A stretch of 64,000 nucleotides of DNA, from contig OX442314.1 of NCBI GenBank assembly GCA_949358305.1, positions 50,848,581 to 50,912,580 on the forward strand, in the 5' to 3' direction. Below are positions 53,775 to 64,000 of this stretch, in pieces; positions within the stretch are counted from its first letter, which is position 1; each line of letters begins with the position of its first letter. The position numbers were made by a program, and so were the translations under genes. Source of the stretch: Strigamia acuminata (Eukaryota > Arthropoda > Chilopoda > Geophilomorpha > Linotaeniidae). The notes below the pieces were generated by a model. The model saw only the letters and a list, made by a program, of their open reading frames with translations, searched no databases and had not been told where the DNA came from.

Positions 53775-54810
53775 CTTTCGACCTTCCTTTCCGAATCTGG
53801 TTTACCAATGGCTTCCAATTCCAATTCTAACTAGCGTAGCTTTTGTACCGATACCGATAGAATGAGCATGGTGTTGAATCCGAACACGAATCTACTATTA
53901 TTTCTGCAATCTGGGAGCATTTCGCCGGAACCGTTAAGAAGCAACGAGGAGTCGAGATTCCCATGATGAAGTGTAATTATTGCGCTAAAATGTTTACTTA
54001 CACCGAAAAAGCTAGGAGTAGTACGAGTAATATGCTAAACCATTTGAAGAAGTCCCACCCACAGAAACTGGGACCCGAACACCAACCGCAGTCGCAATCG
54101 CAACCCTTGTTGACGAATTACATTAAACCCAAACCAAAACCGTTTTCACAACAGCGTTTCGCCGAACCTAACCTAAAGTGTGTTGTAACTACTGACCGGG
54201 CTCACCGAATTGTTGACGATCCTGTAACCAAAGAGCTGTTCCATATAACTAATATACGACAACAAGCTTATTCTCCAATTCAAAGTACTCTAACGACCGT
54301 AAAAACGCGTCCGCAATGTTCGATCCGGTGTGCTTGCATTTAAGAGGCACAAAATCTATTTCCATTGCACGTTATCCAATGGCGTTATTCCAAGAATTGC
54401 GAGTCCATTAGGACATGTCCAACCATCGTGTGTGAACGCCACACGACCCGGCGCCTTGTCTAACAAAGCCTTAACACGAATTTTCTTTTCCGTAAATGTA
54501 CGTATGGCTTGTTGATTTGGCATTCGTGCTTCGCTATTAGTTACATGGAAGAGCTCTTTGGTTACAGGATCGTCAACAATTCGGTGAGCCTGGTCAGTAG
54601 TTACAATACAACCCACTTTAATAATACTTCGGCGAAACGCTGTTGTAGTACGTCTTGTTTCTGCAGAAATAATAGTAGATTCGTGTTCGGATTCAACACC
54701 ACGCTCATTCTCTCGGTATCGGTATCGATCGGTACAAAAGCTACTCTCGGTAGAATTGGAATTGGAAGCCATTAGTAAACCAGATTCGGAAAGGAAGGTC
54801 GAAGGACTAA
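53775..54810. mobile_element. Head-to-head hAT transposase fragments (inverted duplicate)
   Basis: Left part, + strand, about 53800-54343: start region, then a BED zinc finger (MMKCNYCAKMFTYTEKARSS, ending NMLNHLKKSHP), then TTDRAHRIVDDPVTKELFH. Right part, minus strand 54772-54356: the same start (MASNSNSTESSF), TTDQAHRIVDDPVTKELFH, then LLDKAPGRVAFTHDGWTCPNG from the hAT catalytic core. The outer 130-140 bp are inverted copies (53775-53910 versus 54655-54800). BED is missing from the right half and the core from the left half, so neither can make transposase. Confidence 0.75.
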
Positions 54811-55373
54811 AGATGGAATGGTATGCCAGTTCATTTGTGTTGGGGTAGTTATATACTACAAGAACAATTGATAACTAACGTCATACCAACGCATTGTAAT
54901 GTGATTTACGTTTACGTCTAACCAACGTGAACGTGAACGTGATCGCATCGCATCGAAATATGGAAATATCGCAAGATTCCCAAGTATTGCAATTGCAACG
55001 CAATTCGCAAACATAAGTAATGCAGTTTCAGTTTGAGTTTACTTTAATCGTATTCTTAATTTGTTATTGTTATTATTTATTATTATTACTATTAGCGTAA
55101 TATTCATAGCGTCTATAATTTAATTTCTAATAACAGTATGAAGTTCAGTCATCGTTCATTTCACGTATGCTTCTTGCGGATGGAATCGGCGCAAACTCGA
55201 ACGATTGTGATCGACTGATTGTGAACAAAACGTTGCACGTTGCACGCTTTCTTCGTTTTGAATTCAGGCGCAAACTTGGTAAATCGTCTGAAAAAAAATT
55301 AAGAAATGATAAAATGAATCAAAAATGAATTATAAATTATTAAACAAACCTATCCAATTCGTAGTAGTAAGTA
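54811..55373. other. Intergenic, no gene recognised
   Basis: AT-rich with short repeats of 'gtgaacgtgaacgtgatcgcatcgcatcg' character near 54930. No ORF of interest. Confidence 0.4.
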
Positions 55374-55375
55374 TA

Positions 55376-55574
55376 CTCTGGCCATGCATAACTTGAGCCT
55401 AAATCCGAGCCTCATTACTCACTCTGTGCCACAGTCTCTATACTGTGCTCTGTGCTGCCACCAGGGAAAATAGTTCAGAGTTTAATGCTTGCTTCTGGTG
55501 TTTGGATCTATTTTCTTGTATCACTACACCAGAGAAAAGGCTCGGATTTAGGCTCAAGTTATGCATGGCCAGAG
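55376..55574. mobile_element. 199-bp Tc1/mariner-type MITE
   Basis: Long perfect terminal inverted repeats of about 36 bp (starting CTCTGGCCATGCATAACTTG and its complement at the right end), flanked by TA at 55374-55375 and 55575-55576. TA duplication is typical of Tc1/mariner. Confidence 0.9.
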
Positions 55575-55834
55575 TATAGTAGTAACTAGTAAACCGCAAA
55601 CATTTTGGATCAATTTCAAGTTGAAATTGAATATTGATCGTTTCGTGATATTCATGATTCGAGAAGAAAACGTCGCACGTTTTCTTCGTTTTGATTAAAA
55701 ACGAAGAAAGCATTTTCACAAAATTTGCCCCGAATTCAAAACTATTGAATTCTGGGCAAATTTGGTGAATCTGAATTGAATTAAAGGCAGAAAATAGTCT
55801 GGAAAAAAAAGAAAAAAAAAAGGATTAAATCCGA

Positions 55835-56375
55835 AATTCTATCCGCGCATCCGCGGATCGGATCGGATAGGCGGAGATTGATCCGGATTGTGCGGTTCAT
55901 CCGCACGGATCGGATTGCCTTTTCGCCCATCCATGAGATTCGGATTGGATTCGGATTTCCCGTGGATCCGCACGGATCCCATCCGATAACAGGCTTAAAT
56001 TTTACTATGAAAAATGGCTACAAATGGCCATTTTGACAAACAACTGCAATTTTTAACATGAAAATGGCTAAAAATAGCCATTTTATCATGAAAAATAGCG
56101 TAAATGGCTATTTTGACAAAAAACAGCTAAAAATGGCCATTTTACTATGAAAACGGCTAAAAATGACCATTCTTACTATGAAAAATGGCTACAAATGGCC
56201 ATTTTGACAAAAAACGGCCATTTTTACTATGATAAATGGCTAAAAATGGCCAATTTTGATGAAAATTGTCTGACTTTTATTATTATTAGTCCCAAAAGTA
56301 CCGATTTTCCGGGAGTACCGGCCATTTTGGTACCGAGAACCGGAAACCGGAAAAGGGCGGGAAAACAGAAACCCT
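55835..56375. repeat. Composite repeat: CGGATC-rich segment and AAATGGC minisatellite
   Basis: 55835-55995 is dense in cggat/atccg motifs, many overlapping as palindromes (atccgcggat). 56000-56260 is a minisatellite of roughly 30-bp units built on 'aaaatggctaaaaatggccatttt'. 56295-56375 has ggtaccg/ccgg motifs and ends gaaaccctag, like the start of R1. Non-coding. Confidence 0.7.
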
Positions 56376-56440
56376 AGTACCGGTATTTATATTTATTTGC
56401 TATCCAAAAGTGAAAAATGTTAGAGAAATAATAATGCATA

Positions 56441-56538
56441 AGAAAAACCAACCTTTAGCTATTTATTACTGTACAAAAATCATCAGTAAATTTGAATTAC
56501 CCACCATAAATTATCAATAGCTAAAGGTTGGTTTTTCT
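56441..56538. mobile_element. 98-bp miniature Tc1/mariner-type MITE
   Basis: Perfect inverted ends of about 23 bp (AGAAAAACCAACCTTTAGCT and complement), flanked by TA (56439-56440 and 56539-56540). It is among the smallest elements in the window. Confidence 0.85.
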
Positions 56539-57240
56539 TAAGCATTTAGTTTGATGCATTTAGTTTGAGCAGCTGACTGCCAGTGCGTTCTCTGGTGACA
56601 GTTTTAAGCTTTTAGCTGAAACCCTCTTGTCTATAAGCAGTGAAGCCAGCTTTTTTGTTAAGCTGGAGTTTTAAGGGGCACCAATTTTGCAAGTAGAATA
56701 ACTAATTAAATAAATGATGAATCATTACAAATTTGTTGTGATCCCAAATATCCCCGCGATATTTGGGTGAATGTCATATAATAATTGGGTTTTATGTAAT
56801 TATTGCATGTTTCACCCTTGTTACTGCTCACGGCTGTCAAAAGAAAGCTGTTGTTCAGTGCGTAGTAACAAAATTGCCAAATTTGGAAGTTGCTATTGCA
56901 AACTCCTAATGAGCACCGTTGTTACGGACTAAGTGTGCCAGGCACACACCGCACCTGCACACTTGGTCGATTTTCCGGCCGAATTCTGTTCTAATATTTT
57001 GAACACTAGATACTCTTTGCTCTAGCCTCACCACCTTCACACGCTGTCACAGGTCTTTACTAAACACAGTTTTGACCTGTGATTTGACTCAACTCCGATT
57101 TGTTTGAACAACGGTTCAAACACGTACTGTACATTATTTTTTTTTACCCGCACCCTACTAGAGGCCCGCGCGGTCTTAGAGGCCCGCGCTTTATTTCAAA
57201 CATGAAAAATTGTAAGATTACGAATAGGTGACGTATTGAT
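56539..57240. other. Intergenic, no gene recognised
   Basis: Contains two short 'aggcccgcgc' motifs near 57162 and 57180 that recur at 57785-57905 and 63070-63780. No ORF. Confidence 0.4.
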
Positions 57241-57257
57241 TAAAAAATGTTTTATTG

Positions 57258-57545
57258 ATTAAATTTGACAAAAATCGGTCAGAATTCAGTCAAATTTCGA
57301 CAAAATTCATCAATATTTAACAAAATTAACCAATTTTCGTCAAATTTGGTCAAAAATTAGTCAATTTCCATCAAAATTGGTCAAAAATTAGTCAATTTCC
57401 ATCAAAATTGGTCAAAAATTAGTCAATTTTTGTCAAATTTGGTCAAAAATTAGTCAATTTTTGTCAAATTTGGTCAAAAATTAGTCAATTTCCATCAAAA
57501 TTCGTCAATTTTCCGAACAATATTTCGTCAATTTTTCAACAAAAT
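57258..57545 (+). repeat. Minisatellite, about 31-bp unit
   Basis: Five or more units of 'ttggtcaaaaattagtcaat' plus 'ttccatcaaaa' or 'ttttgtcaaat', with flanking diverged units. Non-coding. Confidence 0.85.
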
Positions 57546-57573
57546 CTTCGGAGACGTGACAATCGGCCCCGCA

Positions 57574-57786
57574 CATGGGCGGATCTAGCTTTTCGGGGGC
57601 CCGGGGCTTGAGGTTTATTCGGGGCCCCTTAATCGAAATTGTTAATAGCAACCTTTCTTGATTTTACCTTTTTTTTAGCGACCTTTTTTTTTGTTTTTTA
57701 GTACATTGCCTTGCGTCTTGGGGGCCCCCTAGAATTTGGGGGCCCGGGGCTCAAGCCCCATTAGCCTTATGCTAAATCCGCCCCTG
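57574..57786. mobile_element. 213-bp MITE with GGGCGGATTTAGC-type ends
   Basis: Ends CATGGGCGGATCTAGC / GCTAAATCCGCCCCTG. Subterminal gggggcccggggct is inverted-repeated on both sides. No ORF. The duplication is not clear. Confidence 0.75.
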
Positions 57787-58130
57787 GTCCGCGCGTAATA
57801 ACAATCACGTTTCGAAAAAGTGACAATCGGCCCTGCGCGCTCTACGAGGCCCGCGCGTTATTCACAAAATCCACATTCACCCCCGCGCGCTATTAAAGGC
57901 CCGAGTACAAATCAAAGATATACGGTACATAAATAGGAAAATTTCTCAAACCACAAACCACAAATAAAAAAAAATAAATAAATGCATGCGAAAAAATCGA
58001 GATAAATTAACATTCCAATAAAAATAAGCTCCCTGCAAAGTATCCGAATACTCTCAAAACTCATCGATTTGCTCGTAAATGAACCAGCTTGCTCGCACCA
58101 TCGCCTCAACGAACGAAATGGGATCTAGAA

Positions 58131-58221
58131 TGACGTCATTACAACAAAACTCTCAAACGACGTCAGCTACGTATAACCATAATATTATGGTATAACCACC
58201 TCCTGAGAAATGATGACGTCA
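58131..58221. promoter_or_regulatory. Two CRE-type TGACGTCA sites upstream of aPKC
   Basis: Perfect 8-bp palindromes TGACGTCA at 58131-58138 and 58214-58221, a related TGACGTAA at about 58318, and an accataatattatggt palindrome at about 58177. They lie 0.4-0.6 kb before the start codon. CREB/ATF proteins bind this motif. Use as a promoter here is inferred. Confidence 0.55.
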
Positions 58222-58756
58222 TTGCACCAAAGCTATATTTCAATTCCATTAATTTGACTTTTTTACCGACAGTATAAGAGACATTTCGTCTGCTTTTGAT
58301 TCGTTTGGACTTTGGAATGACGTAACAGGAAATGAATCAATTTAATTCCATGGACTGTGACCCGAGCACCGTGTACCCGAGATAGATGGAGCGATGTGAT
58401 TGGCCAATTGTAAGAAGATCTACGATTGGTCGTGCATATCACCCGGATGCACAACCACTGATACTCGCAGATGCATTACGCTTAGTTTGTTGTCAGAATG
58501 GCTTTGCAACAATTTATTCTTTGATTTACACTTTATTTTATCTTACTAATAGTTGCTACAAGATTTAACTTTCTCCGTAAGTTTTGTTTTTATTGTTTTA
58601 TTTTGACTTTTGTTATGTTTTGTGCCAGTCTGAAATTTAACGACTTGATTTTATGATTTCCAAATCACAACCGTTAAGTTGGATTGCCTTTGGAGATTTG
58701 TTGTGTTTGTAGTTAGATTTTATAGACGACGAATTAAACCTAAATTCAGACCAAAA

Positions 58757-61700
58757 ATGCCGACCCAACTAGCAAACGAAAACGACATCCCAGAAATCCG
58801 AGTAAAAACAGCATTCAATGGGTAAGTTTTCTATTTAAACGGATCCGATTTCTTTTTCCATTGTAATTAATCCATTGACAAATGTTTCAGAGAGATCATG
58901 GTTACGTATCTCGACTCGAAGATCAGTCTAGACGCGCTGTGTCAGGAAATGAGGGAGATATGTCGATTCGACGGCGAACAAGAATTCACCATGAAATGGG
59001 TGGATGAAGAAGGTGATTACGATGAAGTTGTTCGGACCATGAAGCGGACTAACAGCCTTTCCTGACGCATTCAAAATTAAAATATTTTGTGTTTTACTTC
59101 AATTTTAAAACAAAATTCCTGTCGTGTTTATTGAATTAAACTATATTAATTATTTATTTATAATTATAATTAGGTATTTATAATATATTTATTATAATTA
59201 TTATTATAAATCAAAATTTAAACTTAAAACACACGATTGGGAATTGTATTTTTATTTTTGAATGCATCTGGGCTCAGTGTTATCGTTACTTAACTGTAAC
59301 AATAACGTATTACATGTTGATGACAACATGACGGAACGGAATTTCGTTATTTATTTTGGAATAACGAATTGCTAATCGTGTTACAATTACGTAGCAAAAA
59401 CATTCCACCTGAAATTGTGTTTTTCGAATTTCCGCGCTCTAGTGACAGAATCTAGGTTCGCCCTGCATATGAAATGATCTGACAATAATTAAAATATACT
59501 TTCCATCTCAAAAAGTCGATTTTTGCACATAAAAAGTACATTTTGCACCATAAAAAGTACATTTTACACCTTAAAATGTACATTTTACCTCTTAAAATGT
59601 ACATTTTGTCCCTTAAAATGTACATTTTGCACGTTAAAATGTACATCTTGCACCTTAAAATGTACATTTTGCACCTTAAAATGTACATTTTGCACCTTAA
59701 AATGTACATTTTGCACCTTAAAATGTACATTTTGCACCTTAAAATGCATTTTTTGACACTTAAAAACGGATTTTATACTTGACAAATGCATTTTTGCATT
59801 CTCCAACCGCATTGTAAAAGATACCACGTTTAATTAGCACATACAGTAACTTAATAATATTTTATTGAAGGTGATCCTTGCACAATTTCGTCTCAACAAG
59901 AATTGGAGGAAGCGATTCGTCTGTATGAATTGAATAAAGATTCCGAGCTGACAATTCATGGTAGGTAACTTCGTAATAAAATTAAAAATATTAAATGTTT
60001 GTTAAATGGTTTGCTTTAAATTCTCCGCTGTGTTTAAGGAATTAAATTAAGTTATGCAGCTAGGCTGGTTGCTGTGGCAATTTGGCACCTGTTTGTTATT
60101 AACAAGGAGAGTACATGCTTGCAAATATCATAGTGGACCAGGTAATGATTAAAAACATGGTTTCTTCTTTGGAGACGAAAAAGAAGAGGGTTAATGTTGT
60201 GTCGACAGATTGTTGTACACGGAATATTATTCAAGTTTTACCTTCTAATGAAGCAATAACTGAAATTCGATGTGTGTTTATCCAAATGTGCATTGTAAGT
60301 TGATTGAAAATGTCGAATCTGTTAAACCAAAATGAGAATACAATTTTTGAGGAGAATTGCAAATGATTTTAGCAAATATTTATATTTTTGTGAAGTAAAA
60401 CGGTAAAAAGAAATATATTCATCCAGATTTTAAGGCTATTTGTTGGGATCATGTTTCACCCAGAAAAAATTTGTTATTAGCAAATTGGTTTTACACAGGG
60501 CTGGACTGGGAACAAATTTATTACCGGGAAATCTGGGTGTCCGGGCCACAATTAATGAAGTCGGGACAGGCTACAGCAGGCCGCGACAGGCCACAGCGGC
60601 CACGGGCCACCGGGAAATTCTCGGTAGCCTGCCGGGCCAGTCCAGCACTGGTTTTACAAACAAAAATTGAGTGGATTTTTAGCAAAATTTTGATGTTAGT
60701 TCTCCGATTTCTATAAAACTAATAATGTTTACCGTATTACCCAGCTTTAAGCTGTATGCCGGTATCGTGCGTGTTTTACCGGCATGCCGTTAAACCCCGT
60801 TTTTAAAGGCATGGGTGTGTAGGTAAGTTCGTATTTTTTTCCAATCAGAATTGAGCCAAAACAAGCTCAAAACGCATATCTGGATGTCCAAAATGTTCGA
60901 AATTGGCCTAAATTTCTATAAATTTTTCCAAATTTTAGTAATAATCTTCAAAATATCAAGAAAACTCAAATTTCAGGCCCAAATTCCAACATAATTATTC
61001 ATCCGGGCTCTTTTAAATATAAAAACAAAAAGAAATAAGTCTTTCACTTACACCGGCACGTTTCACTTTATACTGGTGTAAACAACTTGACAAAAATTCA
61101 AAAAATCCGGTAGAGCCATGTCCAACGGCATGCAGCTGAAAGCAGGGTAATACAGTACTTATTTATTATTAAAATGGATTACAATTTTTAGCTAAAATAA
61201 AGGGAAAAATTCGGATTAAACGTGTATTAGTGTTTATAAGCAGGTGGTGGTGTTCGTAGTGGGATTCGGAGGAAATCCTGGCCAGACTTTTCGTTGACGA
61301 TCCATATTTTAAAATTTTGGAAACATTAGCAGCATATCTAAAAGAAAAAAGATAAGGTTAGGAAAAAACTGCAGGTTTGGTAAAAACGGAGTCGACGAAA
61401 CGTCGGTAGCATCATCTGCAGAGTTAGTTACCATGGAAACGATTTCATTGATAAATTTTGTCTGTTGCAGTGTTTCCCAGTGTGCCGTCAATGCCAGGCA
61501 TGCCGTGTGTCGGCGAGGACCGTAAGTTGACATTATTTTTCTATTATAAACTAAATCAATATTAGTGAGAAGAAATCGAATGTTTTTTGTCAATTCGTAA
61601 CGAGAGAATAATTTTGAAAAAAGGTATGTGGCTCGAATGAATGCGAACAGCTGCCCTTTATGCGAATCAATATTTGTCGAGAAGGGTTTTTTTTTACTTA

Positions 61701-63971
61701 TTTTTTGCTTTATTCATTGATTGTCAAAGAAATTTAAATACAAACGAATCAAATTGATTGACATATAGAGTTGTTGATAAATGGATAAATGCATAAATGC
61801 ATAGGAATTATTTTTATTCAATAAAAAGCCGAAATTGACTATAAATGCATATTTTTTGAAAATCAGAAATAAATGCATAAATCGCCATTTTTCCGGAAAA
61901 AACGACAATCTCTATCTTTTTTTAATGATACTTAACATGTACGTATCAATTTTTGCCTTTTTTAAAAAAGATGTATCATGTATGTATACTTGCGTTCAGA
62001 AAACTGACACCAGGGGAAGTCACTAAATTAGTGTCTGGAAGAAGCTTTAAGAAATAAACAAATAGAAAAATCGAAAAAAATGAATTGTAATTACTAATTA
62101 TAATTCTTTTACATCAAGAACACTTTGAAATGGCATTTAAGCTGTTTAACACCTGATTTCACTCGAATAAATTTTTGTATTTTGCATATTTTTATTTTTA
62201 TTTTGCATAAAATGGACTTTTGAGTGCATATTTTAAGCACGTAAAACAAATTTTATTTTGCATAAATATCCGGGGTCTAGTTGTGAATTAATACTGCACG
62301 TTTTAATTTATTAAATGGGATTACATGTGGCGCGCCAATTAGAATTCGCAATTAATTTATCACACAAATGTTTTTTTCTTTTCTATTTGATATTCAGGAA
62401 GTATATACAGACGTGGGGCCAGAAGATGGAGAAAATTGTATAAAGTGAATGGACATATTTTCCAGGCGAAACGTTTTAATCGAGTATGTAATGAAAATCG
62501 GTGTCAATTTATCATTTTTTTTATTATTATTATAATATTTTTTCAAGTTGCATTAAATTTGCTTTTTAGAGAGCTTTGTGTGCCTTTTGTTCCGATCGCA
62601 TTTGGGGTCTTGGCCGCCAGGGTTTTAAATGCATCACGTGCAAATTACTTGTGCACAAGAAGTGCCACAAGTTGGTCAAGCTATCGTGTAATTTAGTGAG
62701 TTGGGTAAATGTAGAGGGGAATATGGAATAAACTAATGGACTATTTTTCAGGATCAAAATAATGCCAGTCATACAGGGTCAGCCGATTCGGAAAGCGTCG
62801 GAAATGGTGAAGCGCATGATGTGAGCACTAGAGGTAAAAATAACAGTATATCTTCTAATTGTGCACCCCATGCATTATTTGCAAAAATTATAGAGACCTG
62901 ATATAAACGGATGAAGGCAAAATGATTTAAAAGGATAAATCAAACATTTTGCTAATGCTTCAGATATAAATTGTAATTCACACACAAAATGTGTGGAAAA
63001 TGTTTCATTTATCACTTTTTACGAGTATATTTGAGGAAAATCCACTCCGTAAGGTCTGTCTCTAATTCTACACCCGCGTAGTAATAGAGGCTAGGGTTGC
63101 ACCGCATACTTAAAAGGTCGAATAACCGAATACCATGGCTGCATATTCCGTATTCGGCCGAATAACCGAATAATAATTTTAAAAACAAGCAATCCGCAAG
63201 ATAAACATGCTATTTTCATGCCGAAAACCCAATTCACACTGTTGAAAAAAGCAATTACTACATAACTACATAACTACGCTGTGATTATCTGAGATCCATT
63301 GATGTTGATTCGTTTCCTCAACGTAAGTTTTCTCAAATTTGATGTTCTCGAGGTTTTAGCTTTTTTTTCTTACAAGGGCGGGCATAGTCCCCCCCTTGAC
63401 CTCCCCAGCCCTAACCTGATTCGCTTTTAGCAAAGTAGAGAGCACTGTGTATTTTCAGTTCGTATTTTAATTCATCTCTCAACCAATCACAGCGCGTCAT
63501 GAAAATAATACTTTGAAAATATAAAGTTATCTGGTAAAATGCAATTTATAAGGTGAAAATTATTAGTATTCACGCAGAAGAAGGCAAAAACTTGCATTGA
63601 AAAATGCAAATCTGTATTCGGTCGAATATTAAGTTGATATTCGGCCGAATACAGAATTTTCGGCTTTTTTGACCGAATATGCCGAATAACTGAATGTAAA
63701 CCGAATATTCGGTGCAACCCTAAGAGAGGCCCGTGCGATATTTACAGAAATGTATTTTCTCCTGTGCACTAATAGAGGCCGGGCCGGAAGGCAAAAAGAA
63801 GATATACAGTACTAATAATGAACTGATTTTTTTACACCAGTTGCAACGCCCACAGTAAGTAAAAGGAAGAAGGAATTGGGCGAAACGCATTCGAGATTTC
63901 AACTGGTGACAACAACCGGCTCAACTTCGGAACACCACGAGTCTCAGAATGTAGATGATGCTAGCAAAGAG
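58757..63971 (+). CDS. aPKC: Atypical protein kinase C (aPKC), N-terminal eight exons
   Basis: Ser/Thr kinase of the Par-3/Par-6 polarity complex. Exons: 58757-58821, 58891-59012, 59871-59960, 61471-61521, 62398-62483, 62570-62695, 62752-62833, 63841-63971, totalling 251 codons with all phases matching. PB1 domain at residues about 15-95, with the acidic OPCA stretch [13 protein letters not shown], which binds Par-6. Pseudosubstrate [14 protein letters not shown] at 111-124. One C1 zinc domain at 129-179 with every Cys/His at canonical spacing; single C1 plus PB1 identifies aPKC. Then a variable hinge (Ser/Thr-rich, KRKK). The kinase domain must lie past the window. ATG has A at -3. The last donor (gag|gttgga) is weak; without it the frame stops four codons later. 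Confidence 0.95.
59523..59775 (+). repeat. 21-bp minisatellite in aPKC intron 2
   Basis: Ten to eleven units of aaaatgtacattttgcacctt. Each unit contains the palindrome aaaatgtacatttt and is 21 bp long, so several frames stay open on both strands. Those ORFs are artefacts. Confidence 0.92.
60496..60650. mobile_element. 155-bp hAT MITE in aPKC intron 3
   Basis: Ends CAGGGCTGGACTGG / CCAGTCCAGCACTG, flanked by a perfect 8-bp target duplication GTTTTACA (60488-60495 and 60651-60658), diagnostic of hAT. No ORF. Confidence 0.92.
60732..61155. mobile_element. 424-bp MITE in aPKC intron 3
   Basis: Inverted ends CCGTATTACCC / GGGTAATACAG with further subterminal matches (agctttaagctg...gccgg versus acggcatgcagctgaaagc). 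Flanked by TA at 60730-60731 and 61156-61157. Tc1/mariner- or pogo-like by its TA. Confidence 0.8.
63092..63722. mobile_element. hAT MITE in aPKC intron 7 rich in CCGAATA motifs
   Basis: Ends TAGGGTTGCACCG / CGGTGCAACCCTA with 8-bp flanks atagaggc (63084-63091) and agagaggc (63723-63730), seven of eight matching. Inside, many ccgaata/tattcgg motifs near both ends form overlapping palindromes. No transposase. Confidence 0.85.
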
Positions 63972-64000
63972 GTTGGAATTTAATCTGAAATGTGTTTTAT

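Noticed and set aside
59452-59827. Long open frames on both strands with repeated MYILRCK or LKCTFCT units
   Set aside because: They are produced by a 21-bp tandem repeat, a multiple of three that contains no stop, and lie in an aPKC intron.

Overview
This is nuclear DNA from an invertebrate animal, most likely an arthropod or a close ecdysozoan relative. The host genes are spliced, with GT-AG introns that are often only 57-80 bp long. They are an atypical protein kinase C of animal type and DEG/ENaC (pickpocket-like) cation channels. Degenerate CCTAA tracts, of the kind expected from TTAGG telomeric repeats, also occur. The species cannot be fixed from the sequence. I saw no bacterial features, no rRNA, no CRISPR and no functional tRNA gene.

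Layout. (1) 1-4.0 kb: LTR and decayed gag of a Gypsy element (A), split by a 5'-truncated LINE. (2) 4.0-6.1 kb: palindromes and a decayed Copia gag. (3) 6.16-18.7 kb: a head-to-tail DEG/ENaC array. Gene 1 has a solo LTR inside its first coding exon and a 6-kb Gypsy (B) in an intron. Gene 2 and a short third module follow in the same reading frame, each after a single stop codon. (4) 18.7-26.3 kb: relics, namely a PABPN1-like pseudogene, a Helitron-type helicase fragment, and a small foldback-like unit enclosing an Ulp1-protease/PHD-finger ORF. (5) 26.4-53.5 kb: three tandem copies of a unit made of repeat 'R1' plus a zinc-finger gene of unrecognised family (copies A, B, C). Copy A is split from its upstream DNA by a 10.8-kb, nearly intact Gypsy element (C) that carries an extra non-envelope ORF after pol. 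Copy B carries a 1-kb palindromic transposon upstream and a solo LTR downstream. (6) 53.5-58.0 kb: Copia and hAT fragments, small MITEs and minisatellites. (7) 58.1-64 kb: promoter and first eight coding exons of aPKC (PB1, pseudosubstrate and C1 domains). The kinase domain lies beyond the right edge, and several introns contain MITEs.

Reading of the whole. Two host loci (DEG/ENaC and the zinc-finger array) have been expanded by tandem duplication and repeatedly hit by transposons. Target-site duplications are still legible at many insertions, so the order of events can be read. The most interesting items are the stop-separated, in-frame DEG/ENaC array, the tandem zinc-finger family, the palindromic element with a tRNA-like sequence in each arm, the foldback unit with the Ulp1/PHD ORF, and the third ORF of Gypsy C.
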